This document shows, in pieces, positions 22,254 through 30,125 of a stretch of DNA of 39,516 nucleotides. Position 1 is the stretch's first letter, and the number at the start of each line of letters is the position of its first letter. The notes under the pieces were generated by a model. That model made no database searches, was not told the DNA's origin, and worked only from the letters and a program-made list of their open reading frames with translations. The translations under genes and the position numbers were made by a program. Source of the DNA: Prevotella sp. (GTDB taxonomy: Bacteria > Bacteroidota > Bacteroidia > Bacteroidales > Bacteroidaceae); NCBI GenBank assembly GCA_017474485.1, contig JAFVHO010000205.1, forward strand, positions 1-39,516, in the 5' to 3' direction.

Positions 22254-24097
22254 AGCAACGGGCGTTGTATTTCATAGAGAACTATTTGCTGACGGTATTG
22301 ATATTCATCATTGCCAAGTTGGTGTTCATGCTGTGCAATCAGGATGGACACCAGTTTACTGTTGGCGACGTTTGGGATGTCGTCATTCATGGTCTCTCTC
22401 TCGACCTCAGCACTGCGCTCTATTTCGTGATACTTCCCTTCCTCGTTGTCTTTGTCAGCGTCTACTGGCGTAAGAAGGTTATACTCATCAACATCCTGCG
22501 TGTCTACTACATCCTGATTGCCATTGCTTTCGCTTTGGCTTTTGTGGCAGACACCAGTCTCTATGAGTTTTGGCAGTTCAAACTGGATGCGTCGTGTTTA
22601 CAGTATCTGGAAACACCTACTGAGGCGATGGCCAGTGTCAGCTGGGTTTATATCGCCATAAGGGTTGTGATATTCTTGTTGGTAGCTCTGCTAATGTATA
22701 AAGCCTACTTGCTGACAGTCCGTCGCCTACGGACTGTGAGTCCGCAGCCTACGGACTGGAAGTCCGTTGCCTACGGACTTTTGGCCTTCTTAGTGTCTGT
22801 TCCGCTGTTCGTTATTGGCATCCGTGGAGGCTTGGGTGAGTCGACGACGAATATCGGACAGGTATATTATTCAAGTAGTCAGTTCTTGAATCATTCTGCT
22901 GTGAATCCAGTGTTCAGTTTCTTGGCTTCGTTGGAAAAAAGCAGCAGTTCTGTTCCTGAATATAAATTCATGGAAGAAGACGAGCGCGCCAGATTGATGG
23001 CTGATATTTATCCTACCAAGAGTATTGATACAGATACACTGCTGCGCACCAAAACACCTCATGTCGTCATCATACTCTTGGAGAGTTGTGGTGGTATCTT
23101 TACGGAGGATATCGGTGGACGCAAGGACATCATGCCCAATCTGAATCGATACGTGCACGAAGGTGTCTATTTCTCGCAGTTCTATGCCAACTCCTATCGT
23201 ACAGATCGTGGTACGTTGTGTACCTTGAGCGGATACCCTTCTTTCCCAAAGTCTTCAGTCATGAAGATGCCTTCAAAGACACGTTTCCTGCCAGGCATTG
23301 CCAAATCGCTGCGTGATGTAGGCTATCGGACGAGCTATATCTATGGTGGTGATATCAATTTCACTAATATGCGTAGCTATCTGATGACGACAGGCTTCGA
23401 CCAGTTGCATTGGCAAAAGGATTATACGTTGGAAGAGCAGCATAGTGCTAATTGGGGCGTGCGTGACGATATTACCTTCGCAACACTCTATGAACAGATT
23501 GCAGGTTTCAAATCTAATGAGCATTATTTTATCGGCTATTCTACGCTCTCCAGCCATGAACCGTGGGATGTGCCTACGCATGAGTTGAAGGAAGAGATTC
23601 CCAATGCCTTTAATTATCTGGACCAGTGTATCGGCACTTTTATTGAGAAAGTCAGGAAGACGCCTCAGTGGGATAATCTGTTGGTAGTATTGTTGCCTGA
23701 CCACGGCTTTACATACTTCGGAGTTGGTGAAGAGCATGAGATGCACGACCACGTGCCCATGTTGTGGTTGGGTGGAGCACTCAAGGAACCTCGTCGCATA
23801 GACGTGTTGTGTAATCAGACTGATCTCCCAGCTACATTGTTAGGCCAATTAGATCTTCCTCACGACGACTACCTCTTCAGTCGCGATGTCATGAGCCGCA
23901 ACTATACCTATCCGTTTGCCGTTCATACATATAATAACGGCATTACGATGAAGGACAGTACAGGTTTTGCTGTCTATGACCTGAATGCCAATCGTATCAT
24001 TGTTGACAAGAGCACTGACAGCGAGGCACTGATAAAAAGAGGAATGGCAATACTGCAGACAGCATCAGAGCATATCAACCGTTTAGGAACAAATTAA
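22250..24097 (+). CDS. LTA synthase/sulfatase-family membrane phosphotransferase, copy 1
   Basis: 615-aa enzyme with ~5 N-terminal membrane helices (to residue ~190) and a periplasmic alkaline-phosphatase-fold domain. Metal and catalytic residues: E278 in IILLESCG, probable Thr nucleophile T318 in SYRTDRGTL, D484-H485 in LLPDHGF, and a late EHEMHDHVP stretch. In Gram-negatives such enzymes transfer phosphoglycerol or phosphoethanolamine to glycans or lipids; the true product here is unknown. Start overlaps the ABC stop (ATGA). Between the last membrane helices, residues ~156-177 are encoded by three palindromic 22-bp repeats read in three frames, apparently an insertion in a loop. Confidence 0.87.
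   Translation: MKQRALYFIENYLLTVLIFIIAKLVFMLCNQDGHQFTVGDVWDVVIHGLSLDLSTALYFVILPFLVVFVSVYWRKKVILINILRVYYILIAIAFALAFVADTSLYEFWQFKLDASCLQYLETPTEAMASVSWVYIAIRVVIFLLVALLMYKAYLLTVRRLRTVSPQPTDWKSVAYGLLAFLVSVPLFVIGIRGGLGESTTNIGQVYYSSSQFLNHSAVNPVFSFLASLEKSSSSVPEYKFMEEDERARLMADIYPTKSIDTDTLLRTKTPHVVIILLESCGGIFTEDIGGRKDIMPNLNRYVHEGVYFSQFYANSYRTDRGTLCTLSGYPSFPKSSVMKMPSKTRFLPGIAKSLRDVGYRTSYIYGGDINFTNMRSYLMTTGFDQLHWQKDYTLEEQHSANWGVRDDITFATLYEQIAGFKSNEHYFIGYSTLSSHEPWDVPTHELKEEIPNAFNYLDQCIGTFIEKVRKTPQWDNLLVVLLPDHGFTYFGVGEEHEMHDHVPMLWLGGALKEPRRIDVLCNQTDLPATLLGQLDLPHDDYLFSRDVMSRNYTYPFAVHTYNNGITMKDSTGFAVYDLNANRIIVDKSTDSEALIKRGMAILQTASEHINRLGTN
22717..22779 (+). repeat. Three palindromic 19-nt units, period 22, inside a coding region
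   Basis: AGTCCG-N7-CGGACT at 22717-22735, 22739-22757 and 22761-22779, each with 6-bp arms and a 7-nt loop ending GCCTA. Because the period is 22, the copies are read in three frames: VRRLRT, SPQPTD, KSVAYGL. Three units add 66 bp, which preserves the frame. Confidence 0.93.
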
Positions 24098-24101
24098 CAG
24101 C

Positions 24102-26063
24102 ATGAGACAATTCAATAAGAAATATCTTGGCGTTCTATGGCCTTTAGGCGCAGTGGTGTGCAATCTGCTAATGGCCTATGTGGTATATTTTATAGCCCGT
24201 GTAGCTTTCCTGATGGAGAATTGGCAGCTATATGCCGAGAATATGACCACCTCTCATCTCCTGGAGTTATTCAGGGGTGGAGTCATGTTCGATACCTCTG
24301 CCATTCTGTATACCAATGCATTATGGGTAGTGATGGTGCTGTTCCCTTTCCATAAGAAGGACAATGAGTGCTATCATCGTGTGTGTCGATGGGTCTTTGT
24401 CGTCATCAACATCCTTACGTTAGCCATTAATCTAGGCGATGCAGTATATTTCCGCTATTCCATGCGTCGTACTACCACCACGATATTCCAGGAATTCTCT
24501 AACGAAAACAATCTTGGAGGCATATTCCTGACTGAAGCTGTGAGCCATTGGTACTTTTTCCTGTTGGCAGGCCTCTTGGGCTGGGCACTATGGAAGTGCT
24601 ATCGTGTGCCTCGCCTGATAGGGCTGAAAGCCAATTGGATCATGTATGACGTGGTGTTTCTGTTGTCGCTGTTGGCTTATACACCCTTCTGTGTCGCAGG
24701 TATGCGAGGTGGGTGGACACGCGATATTCGTCCTATTACCGTATCGAATGCCAACAACTATTGTGATCGTCCTACAGAAACAGGCATTGTGCTGAATACG
24801 CCTTTTGCGCTGATACGTACTATTGGCAAGAATATTTTCGAGGTGCCCGCCTATTTCACAGATAAGGCAGAGATGGAGCGCGTGTTCAATCCTATCGTTA
24901 CCCCCAAGCCTACCCATGAGTTCAAAAAGAAGAATGTGGTGGTTATCATAATCGAAAGTTTCGGAAGGGAATATATTGGTGCCTACAACAAACATATCCC
25001 TGGCTATAAGGGTTTTACCCCGTTTACGGATTCGCTGATAGCTAATGGTGCACTGACCTATAAGTATTCCTATTGTAACGGACGTAAGTCAATAGATGGT
25101 ATGCCTAGCATCCTTTCGTCAATACCGATGTTCGTAGAGCCATTCTTCTTGTCGCCTTACAGTGTCAACCATGTGTCGGGACTGGCAGACTGTTTGAACG
25201 GCAAGGGTTACGAGACGGCTTTCTTCCATGGTGCTGAGCGCGGCTCGATGGGCTTTATGGCTTTTGCCCGTGCAACGAGGTTCAAGCAGTATTATGGTCG
25301 TGAGGACTTTGTGGCCGACCCACGTACCCGTGGCGATGCTGACTTTGACGGTTGGTGGGGTATTAGCGACGAACCTTTCATGCAGTATATGTGTCAGAAG
25401 ATGACAGACATGAAAGCGCCCTTTATGACTGCGCTGTTCACGCTGTCGAGCCATCATCCTTTCCGCGTGCCTGATGCCTATAAGGACAAGTTCAAGAATG
25501 AGAATCCTGATATGCCTATCTATCCTGTTATCCGCTATACGGACATGGCGTTGCAGCATTTCTTTGAGTCAGCCCGTAAGCAACCTTGGTTTGAGAACAC
25601 CATCTTTGCCATTACCAGCGACCATACCAACATGTCTGCCTTCGATGAGTATCGATCAGATATTGGCGGATTCTGCTCACCTGTCATTTTCTATGACCCC
25701 TCTGGTGAGATGGGTAGCGGTATGGTGGATGCCATTGCCCAGCAGACAGATATCATGCCTACCATCCTGGAGCATCTGGGTTACGACAAGCCATACCTTT
25801 CGTTTGGTCTTGACTTGCTCAACACACCTGCTGAGGAAACGTGGGCAGTGAACTATATGAATGGCATCTATCAATACGTGAAATATGGTCATGTGTTGCA
25901 GTTTGATGGGCAACAGACAAAAGCGGTCTATTCACTTGATGATAGATTGATGAAAAAGAACCTTTTAGGCAAGGTGCCTCAGCAGCAACAAATGGAACAG
26001 GAATTAAAGGCTATTATACAACAGTATATGGAACGCATGACGGACGACCGTCTGACGCCATGA
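24102..26063 (+). CDS. LTA synthase/sulfatase-family membrane phosphotransferase, copy 2
   Basis: 653-aa paralogue-like neighbour of copy 1, starting 4 nt after it. ~5 N-terminal membrane helices, then the periplasmic phosphotransferase domain: E285 in IIIESFGREY, GRKSIDGMPSILSSIP with S330 at the nucleophile position instead of Thr, DADFDGWWGISDE, FTLSSHHPF, ITSDHTN (Asp-His metal ligands). The set of residues is otherwise complete, so it is probably active. The Ser variant is common in this subgroup as I recall it. Two enzymes with different nucleophile motifs beside an exporter suggest consecutive or alternative substitutions on an envelope glycan (inference). Last gene of the miaB operon; an 11-bp repeat array follows. 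Confidence 0.87.
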   Translation: MRQFNKKYLGVLWPLGAVVCNLLMAYVVYFIARVAFLMENWQLYAENMTTSHLLELFRGGVMFDTSAILYTNALWVVMVLFPFHKKDNECYHRVCRWVFVVINILTLAINLGDAVYFRYSMRRTTTTIFQEFSNENNLGGIFLTEAVSHWYFFLLAGLLGWALWKCYRVPRLIGLKANWIMYDVVFLLSLLAYTPFCVAGMRGGWTRDIRPITVSNANNYCDRPTETGIVLNTPFALIRTIGKNIFEVPAYFTDKAEMERVFNPIVTPKPTHEFKKKNVVVIIIESFGREYIGAYNKHIPGYKGFTPFTDSLIANGALTYKYSYCNGRKSIDGMPSILSSIPMFVEPFFLSPYSVNHVSGLADCLNGKGYETAFFHGAERGSMGFMAFARATRFKQYYGREDFVADPRTRGDADFDGWWGISDEPFMQYMCQKMTDMKAPFMTALFTLSSHHPFRVPDAYKDKFKNENPDMPIYPVIRYTDMALQHFFESARKQPWFENTIFAITSDHTNMSAFDEYRSDIGGFCSPVIFYDPSGEMGSGMVDAIAQQTDIMPTILEHLGYDKPYLSFGLDLLNTPAEETWAVNYMNGIYQYVKYGHVLQFDGQQTKAVYSLDDRLMKKNLLGKVPQQQQMEQELKAIIQQYMERMTDDRLTP

Positions 26064-26080
26064 TTCTTCAGAAATAATTC

Positions 26081-26179
26081 CTCAAACCTTGCTCAATATT
26101 TCCTCTATGTTTGCTCTATGTTTGCTCATGGGTTGCTCATGGGCCTCTCATGGGATGCTCTATGCGAACTCTATCCCCA
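26081..26179. repeat. Nine-unit array with exact 11-bp period
   Basis: Nine consecutive 11-bp units, each starting CTC: CTCAAACCTTG, CTCAATATTTC, CTCTATGTTTG (twice), CTCATGGGTTG, CTCATGGGCCT, CTCATGGGATG, CTCTATGCGAA, CTCTATCCCCA. It starts 17 nt after the LTA-synthase stop. No coding potential is needed to explain it. Confidence 0.88.
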
Positions 26180-26201
26180 AGGCCATGAGTTCAGCATGAT
26201 T

Positions 26202-26213
26202 ATCACATGTGAT
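26202..26213. other. 12-bp perfect palindrome
   Basis: ATCACATGTGAT, followed at 26218-26231 by a second small dyad AGGTTT-TC-AAACCT. Lies in the gap between the 11-bp array and the toxin stop codon. It could be a protein site or a weak terminator; the rest of the gap to 26319 shows nothing recognisable. Confidence 0.4.
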
Positions 26214-26319
26214 CACAAGGTTTTCAAACCTCTTTGTTCAGCACTTGGACAACCCTAAAACAATAACATGCCATTATTCCGCAATAACACTATGTTTTCC
26301 AGGCATTAACAAATGTGGA

Positions 26320-26643
26320 TTATTTTATTCTACGAACTAAAGCTTTGGGATCCATTCTTGTGTCCCAAATATCAATGAGGTGAACAATGTCTTCTACTTC
26401 ATCATAATAGTAGATGATTTTGAAGCGACGATTCATCAAATGGCATCTTCTATATATGTTTTTCTTGCCATTTAACAAACTCTCTATAGTATACGATGTA
26501 GGGTGCTTTTGAACTCGATTTTCGAAAGCAGCAATCTCTTCTGCCCACCTTATAGCAGTAGCGTGACCAAATTCTACACTTGCATATCCGATGTTGGCAT
26601 CTAACTGCCTTAGGAATTTGGCAGTCCAATCTATCTTAGCCAT
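26320..26643 (-). CDS. RelE/ParE-superfamily toxin
   Basis: 107-aa protein with the ParE/RelE pattern: an N-terminal helical pair (WTAKFLRQLDANIGY, AIRWAEEIAAFENRV), a middle loop with HPTSY, then beta-strands with the basic YRRCHLMNRRFKIIYYYDEVEDIVHLIDIWDTRMDP characteristic of ParE (shown here as one span only because it is the diagnostic core: YRRC, RFKIIYYY, IVHLIDIWDTR). Start overlaps the upstream gene's end by 13 nt, as in toxin-antitoxin operons. Target (gyrase or ribosome) cannot be told. The gene order is partner first, toxin second. Confidence 0.8.
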   Translation of the reverse strand: MAKIDWTAKFLRQLDANIGYASVEFGHATAIRWAEEIAAFENRVQKHPTSYTIESLLNGKKNIYRRCHLMNRRFKIIYYYDEVEDIVHLIDIWDTRMDPKALVRRIK

Positions 26644-26939
26644 GGATACTTGCTATATAGTTGATTCCATGCATCTTCCGAAGAAACCCATTTCACCTGA
26701 CCCATTGCCAATTCTTTCTCGAATTTGTCGATTCTGGCAATAGCTTCTTCTTCCGTCTTAGGTCCTAAAATGGGGAAACGATCCCAATCGAGATCATCAA
26801 TCCAGTCATGGACTAAGGTGCTGCCATCAGGCAACTTTGTAGTTCGGACTGACGTATCGGCAACAGCCTCAGCCATTGGCTCGCAGCACATGCCAACGCT
26901 TTCTTCATCGTCAATATGTGGATATCTCTTCTCTTCCAT
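26631..26939 (-). CDS. Small acidic protein, putative antitoxin of unrecognised family
   Basis: 102-aa acidic protein encoded immediately upstream of the ParE-like toxin with a 13-nt overlap, so presumably its antitoxin (inference from position). I recognise no known antitoxin domain: no ribbon-helix-helix, HTH or Phd/YefM pattern is visible. It has a central LPDGSTLVHDWIDDLDW segment, a helical EEEAIARIDKFEKELAMG and an aromatic tail DAWNQLYSKYPWL. ATG 26939 is chosen over 26960, which lies within the -7 box. A strong consensus promoter drives the pair. Confidence 0.7.
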   Translation of the reverse strand: MEEKRYPHIDDEESVGMCCEPMAEAVADTSVRTTKLPDGSTLVHDWIDDLDWDRFPILGPKTEEEAIARIDKFEKELAMGQVKWVSSEDAWNQLYSKYPWLR

Positions 26940-26957
26940 AACTTTCGTTTTATGATG

Positions 26958-26988
26958 CAAATTTAGGAATTAATTTTGAAACGGCAAA
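26958..26988 (-). promoter_or_regulatory. Promoter of the toxin-antitoxin pair
   Basis: Minus strand -33 TTTG (26988-26985), 19-nt spacer, -7 TAAATTTG (26965-26958). It fixes the antitoxin start at 26939. Confidence 0.7.
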
Positions 26989-26994
26989 GAAAAG

Positions 26995-27017
26995 TGCAAG
27001 AAAATGGGATTCTTGCA
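26995..27017 (-). terminator. Inverted repeat between the glycosyltransferase operon and the TA promoter
   Basis: A perfect 8-bp stem TGCAAGAA/TTCTTGCA with a 7-nt loop. On the minus strand it is followed by CTTTTCTTT, so it reads as a terminator for the gene ending at 27090. It also sits just upstream of the TA -33 box, and an operator role is possible. Confidence 0.5.
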
Positions 27018-27089
27018 GGTTTTAAAAACACTTTTCTCGATTTACCCATCACCCTACACTCTGTTAGGCTAAAACCAAGACAGTCGTTG

Positions 27090-27974
27090 CTATAAGTTGT
27101 GAGGCATCACGTATTTGAAGTCCCGCTCCTTGAACAGACGGTCCACAAACTTGTGCAGCTTAGCTGCCGTGCTCGAACGACGTACATAATAAGGCATCTT
27201 ACATAATTCATCGATGTTAAGAGCCTTCAATTCTTCTTCAAGAGAGTAGTCGTTTAGATAAGCCTGCATGAATACCTCAAGTGCTTTGTTCTTCCAACCC
27301 ATTGAGTTGCCCCAATAATGTCCGATAAGGTCGGAAGTCGCTGTCAGCGAAGTGTGCTCAGCCAAAGCAATTGAATATGAATACTGCTCCGTAATAAACT
27401 CATTGTTGCCGTCATTTAACATGCCGTCGCAGAGTGTCAGAGCGCTGGCAATGGTTTCGCTGATTTTTTCGCAGGGCAAACCCACAACGCCCGCATTCCA
27501 CATTTGGTGTTGTTCGCCAATAACGATATCGCCATAGGTATGGCCAACAGCCTTTTTCCATAATCGCTTGGCTGTATGACTGATGTCTGTAGGCTTACCT
27601 TCACAAAGATGCATCAATCCATGTCCTTCGTCTAATCGTGCCTTCAATGCAGTCAGACTGCCATAAAGGAAAGTGTCACTGTCCAAATAGAGCAGGTCGT
27701 CGTCAGGGTAGAGGTTGTGGAGATACTCCATCCCTTTTATTTTCGTGCGGAAGAAAAACCTATGAGGCCCCATCCACTCTGCTTTCTGTTCAGCTGTAAT
27801 GGTAATCACTTCAATGCCAGCTTTGCTGAAGAAGGATGGGTGGTCTGTGATGACGCAGATGCGCCCAATTTCTGGTAAGAGCTGTTTCTGGAAGGTACGT
27901 ATTGACAGGTATGCCTCCATATAGTAGCGAATTGCCTCGTCGCCCCCTATGACAATATAAAAAATGGTCATCAT
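27090..27974 (-). CDS. DXD-type glycosyltransferase (GT8/GT32-like fold)
   Basis: 294-aa cytosolic or peripheral glycosyltransferase with GT-A fold. N-terminal YIVIGGDEAIRYYMEAYLSI, metal-binding DSD at residues 98-100 in LLYLDSDTFLYG, later MWNAGVVGL and a GHYWGN stretch. No signal peptide or membrane helix. It follows an LpxL-like acyltransferase by 5 nt and a GT4 enzyme, so it probably adds a sugar to lipid A core or a surface glycan (inference). Exact family and donor are unknown. Confidence 0.78.
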   Translation of the reverse strand: MMTIFYIVIGGDEAIRYYMEAYLSIRTFQKQLLPEIGRICVITDHPSFFSKAGIEVITITAEQKAEWMGPHRFFFRTKIKGMEYLHNLYPDDDLLYLDSDTFLYGSLTALKARLDEGHGLMHLCEGKPTDISHTAKRLWKKAVGHTYGDIVIGEQHQMWNAGVVGLPCEKISETIASALTLCDGMLNDGNNEFITEQYSYSIALAEHTSLTATSDLIGHYWGNSMGWKNKALEVFMQAYLNDYSLEEELKALNIDELCKMPYYVRRSSTAAKLHKFVDRLFKERDFKYVMPHNL

Positions 27975-27979
27975 ATCAT

Positions 27980-28918
27980 TTAGCCTTTTTTCTCTTTTTC
28001 ATGTACTTTCCCGTCAATAACTTCGAAACGTTGTTCAAAGCGTTGTCGGGTGCGCTTCCAGCGGTCATGTGTCCACAGGTAACATGCCGGTTGCTTGCGA
28101 ATGCTCTCCTCAAGGCTCTTGAAATAGAGGTCAGTTAATTCAAACTCCTTCATCTTTGCAGGCTCATGGGTCATTAGTTTGAGCTCTGCTTTATAATAGC
28201 CTCGTTTAATGCGTTTCATATCTAAATAAAAAACGGCATGATTGAGTTTCGAAACAATACGTTCTGTACCTGAAAGTACAGCTGTGTCGTGGTATAGGAA
28301 TTGGCACCAGTGATGGATATTCCACCAGAAAGGTGCCTGATCGGCAATATAGCCGATGATAACTGGCTTCCCCTGCTTCTTATACTCCAGAATTTTGCGT
28401 AGCGACTCATTCATCGAGATGCATACAGCTCCATAGCGCTGACGCACGTGAAGGAATAGACGGTCGAAATCTTGGTTTTCAAGTGGATGATAGAGTTGTC
28501 CGCATTGCACTTCTGGACTTACCCAGAAGGGTAGTGACGTAACCCATTCCCAGTTACAGAAATGCCCTAAGTAGATGGCACACGACTGTCCTTCGCTGAT
28601 GCATTGGTCCATAATCTCTGTGTTTTCAAAGATGATGCGTCGTTTGATCTCATCTGGTTTCATGGTCATCAGTTTGATGCTTTCTACCAGATAGTCGCAG
28701 AACCAACGATAGAAATTCCGCTCAATAACCTTATGCTCTTCTGGCTCTCGTTCTGGAAAAGATGTCACTATATTGACCCACACGGTTCGGCGACGATAGT
28801 GTATGACATAAAAGACTATCACGAAGATGAAGTCGCTCAGCCAGTAGAGCATCCGAAAGGGGAGCAGTGACAGCAGGTACCACAGGGCATAGACGATATA
28901 GTATAGCAGCTTTTTCAT
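27980..28918 (-). CDS. LpxL/HtrB-family Kdo-dependent-type lipid A acyltransferase
   Basis: 312-aa inner-membrane acyltransferase. One N-terminal membrane segment (residues ~5-38), the HX4E catalytic motif H119-E124 in YLGHFCNWEW, then IGYIADQAPFWW and the C-terminal YLWTHDRWK that match the lysophospholipid-acyltransferase-like LpxL family. It would add a secondary acyl chain to lipid A; in Bacteroidales related genes give penta-acylated lipid A. Related family members acylate other lipids, so the substrate is likely but not certain. Second gene of the minus-strand operon starting at 30019. Confidence 0.87.
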   Translation of the reverse strand: MKKLLYYIVYALWYLLSLLPFRMLYWLSDFIFVIVFYVIHYRRRTVWVNIVTSFPEREPEEHKVIERNFYRWFCDYLVESIKLMTMKPDEIKRRIIFENTEIMDQCISEGQSCAIYLGHFCNWEWVTSLPFWVSPEVQCGQLYHPLENQDFDRLFLHVRQRYGAVCISMNESLRKILEYKKQGKPVIIGYIADQAPFWWNIHHWCQFLYHDTAVLSGTERIVSKLNHAVFYLDMKRIKRGYYKAELKLMTHEPAKMKEFELTDLYFKSLEESIRKQPACYLWTHDRWKRTRQRFEQRFEVIDGKVHEKEKKG

Positions 28919-28936
28919 TCGTAGCGTATTAGAATC

Positions 28937-30019
28937 TTATTCATTGTAGATACGACATATCTTAGCGTAATAGTGCTCATAGCTTAAGTGGTCATCGAAG
29001 TCGGCCTTGGCTTGTTGGCCCAATTCCTGACGAAATTCAGGATTATCAATCATACGTCCCATGGCTTCAGCCAGTTGCTTGGCATTGCCAGGCGTAACAA
29101 GCAGACCATTACGTCCGTCTTCCACGTATTCGCGCTGTCCACCATTGTCTGTCACCACCACGGGATGTCCCTGTGACATGTATTCCTGTGGTGACAATGG
29201 ACAACCCTCACGAACGGTAGATGCCAGAATGCCGAAATCAGCACCAGCCACATAGGGTAATACAGGATGGCGGAAGCCAGCGAAGATAATCTTCTCAGCA
29301 ATGCCTTTGCTTTTGACAGTTGTCTTGAGGTGTTCTGTATATTCGTCGCTTCCTTTGCCAATCAGCACCAGTTTGAAGTCCTTTTCCATGATTTGCTCTA
29401 CAGCATCCATCAGGGTGTCAATGCCCTTTTCTGGGTCTAGTCTGCCATGAAACATGGCCACTGTGCTGGTCTCAGGGATATTGAACTCTTTGCGAACATT
29501 TACGGGCACAATGTTTTCAGGCACAACGATGCTGGTATGGACAATGCCCAATTTGTTAGAGTCGATAGTCGGATTTGTGCTAAGAAATACATCGGTGGAA
29601 ATCTGCGAGTCGAAGATCAGCCTGTCAAGTTGGCTATATAACCAGCGATAGAGTATGCTGTTCTTTCCTGTGCGAGTGAGGTGACGGCACATGACCACAC
29701 GAACATTCTTGTTGCTTGAAAGTTTTCTAGCGTAGCATGCTGTAAAGGCATCTTTGAAATTGTGGGCATGTATGGTACATGCTCCTTCCTTGTTAATGAT
29801 AGTAGCCATCTGCCACGCGCTCTTCAAGTCGAGAGCACCTCCCAACGCTAAAGGTATCACTTGCAAGCCTGCCTCTGTGTATTTTCGGATAATGTCTTCA
29901 ATAGGTTTACAGAAAATGACGATATCAATACCATCAGCCCGCTGGCGCAGACTCAAGTCATAGACATATTGCTCGCCACCACCCCATTCCTTATTCGATA
30001 CGATATGGAAAATCTTCAT
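28937..30019 (-). CDS. GT4-family glycosyltransferase
   Basis: 360-aa GT-B enzyme. N-terminal acceptor domain starts at once with MKIFHIVSNKEWGGGEQYV; donor domain has VAMFHGRLDPEKGIDTLMDAV, LVLIGKGSDE, the late EGCPLSPQEYMSQGHPVVVTDNGGQREYV with the E-X7-E-like pattern (listed as key residues: EGCPLSPQE). Probably builds LPS core or another cell-surface glycan. The -7 promoter box ends only four bases before the start codon, and the N-terminal motif leaves no room for a later start, so the transcript should be almost leaderless. Followed by the LpxL-like gene. Confidence 0.86.
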   Translation of the reverse strand: MKIFHIVSNKEWGGGEQYVYDLSLRQRADGIDIVIFCKPIEDIIRKYTEAGLQVIPLALGGALDLKSAWQMATIINKEGACTIHAHNFKDAFTACYARKLSSNKNVRVVMCRHLTRTGKNSILYRWLYSQLDRLIFDSQISTDVFLSTNPTIDSNKLGIVHTSIVVPENIVPVNVRKEFNIPETSTVAMFHGRLDPEKGIDTLMDAVEQIMEKDFKLVLIGKGSDEYTEHLKTTVKSKGIAEKIIFAGFRHPVLPYVAGADFGILASTVREGCPLSPQEYMSQGHPVVVTDNGGQREYVEDGRNGLLVTPGNAKQLAEAMGRMIDNPEFRQELGQQAKADFDDHLSYEHYYAKICRIYNE

Positions 30020-30023
30020 GCTG

Positions 30024-30055
30024 CAAAAGTAACAATTTAATGGCTATTATGCAAA
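30024..30055 (-). promoter_or_regulatory. Promoter of the GT4/LpxL/GT operon, adjoining the start codon
   Basis: Minus strand -33 TTTG (30055-30052), 20-nt spacer, -7 TACTTTTG (30031-30024), then CAGC and ATG (30019). Transcription should begin at or within a few bases of the start codon. Confidence 0.65.
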
Positions 30056-30070
30056 TTTTATGCAATATAT

Positions 30071-30101
30071 TTTGTGTATTTGTTTTTTTGTACTACCTTT
30101 G
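30071..30101 (+). promoter_or_regulatory. Promoter of the LicD gene
   Basis: -33 TTTG (30071-30074), 19-nt spacer, -7 TACCTTTG (30094-30101), 24 nt before ATG 30126. Confidence 0.72.
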
Positions 30102-30125
30102 GCAAGGTAAAATAGAATAATCATT

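Noticed and set aside
22717..22779. CRISPR-like palindromic array in the LTA-synthase-like gene
   Set aside because: Three-base gaps between units, no spacers, and an intact reading frame through the array.
22250..26063. Gram-positive origin suggested by LTA-synthase-like genes
   Set aside because: The family is common in Bacteroidetes, and the neighbouring genes (SusC/SusD, LpxL, promoter type) are Gram-negative.
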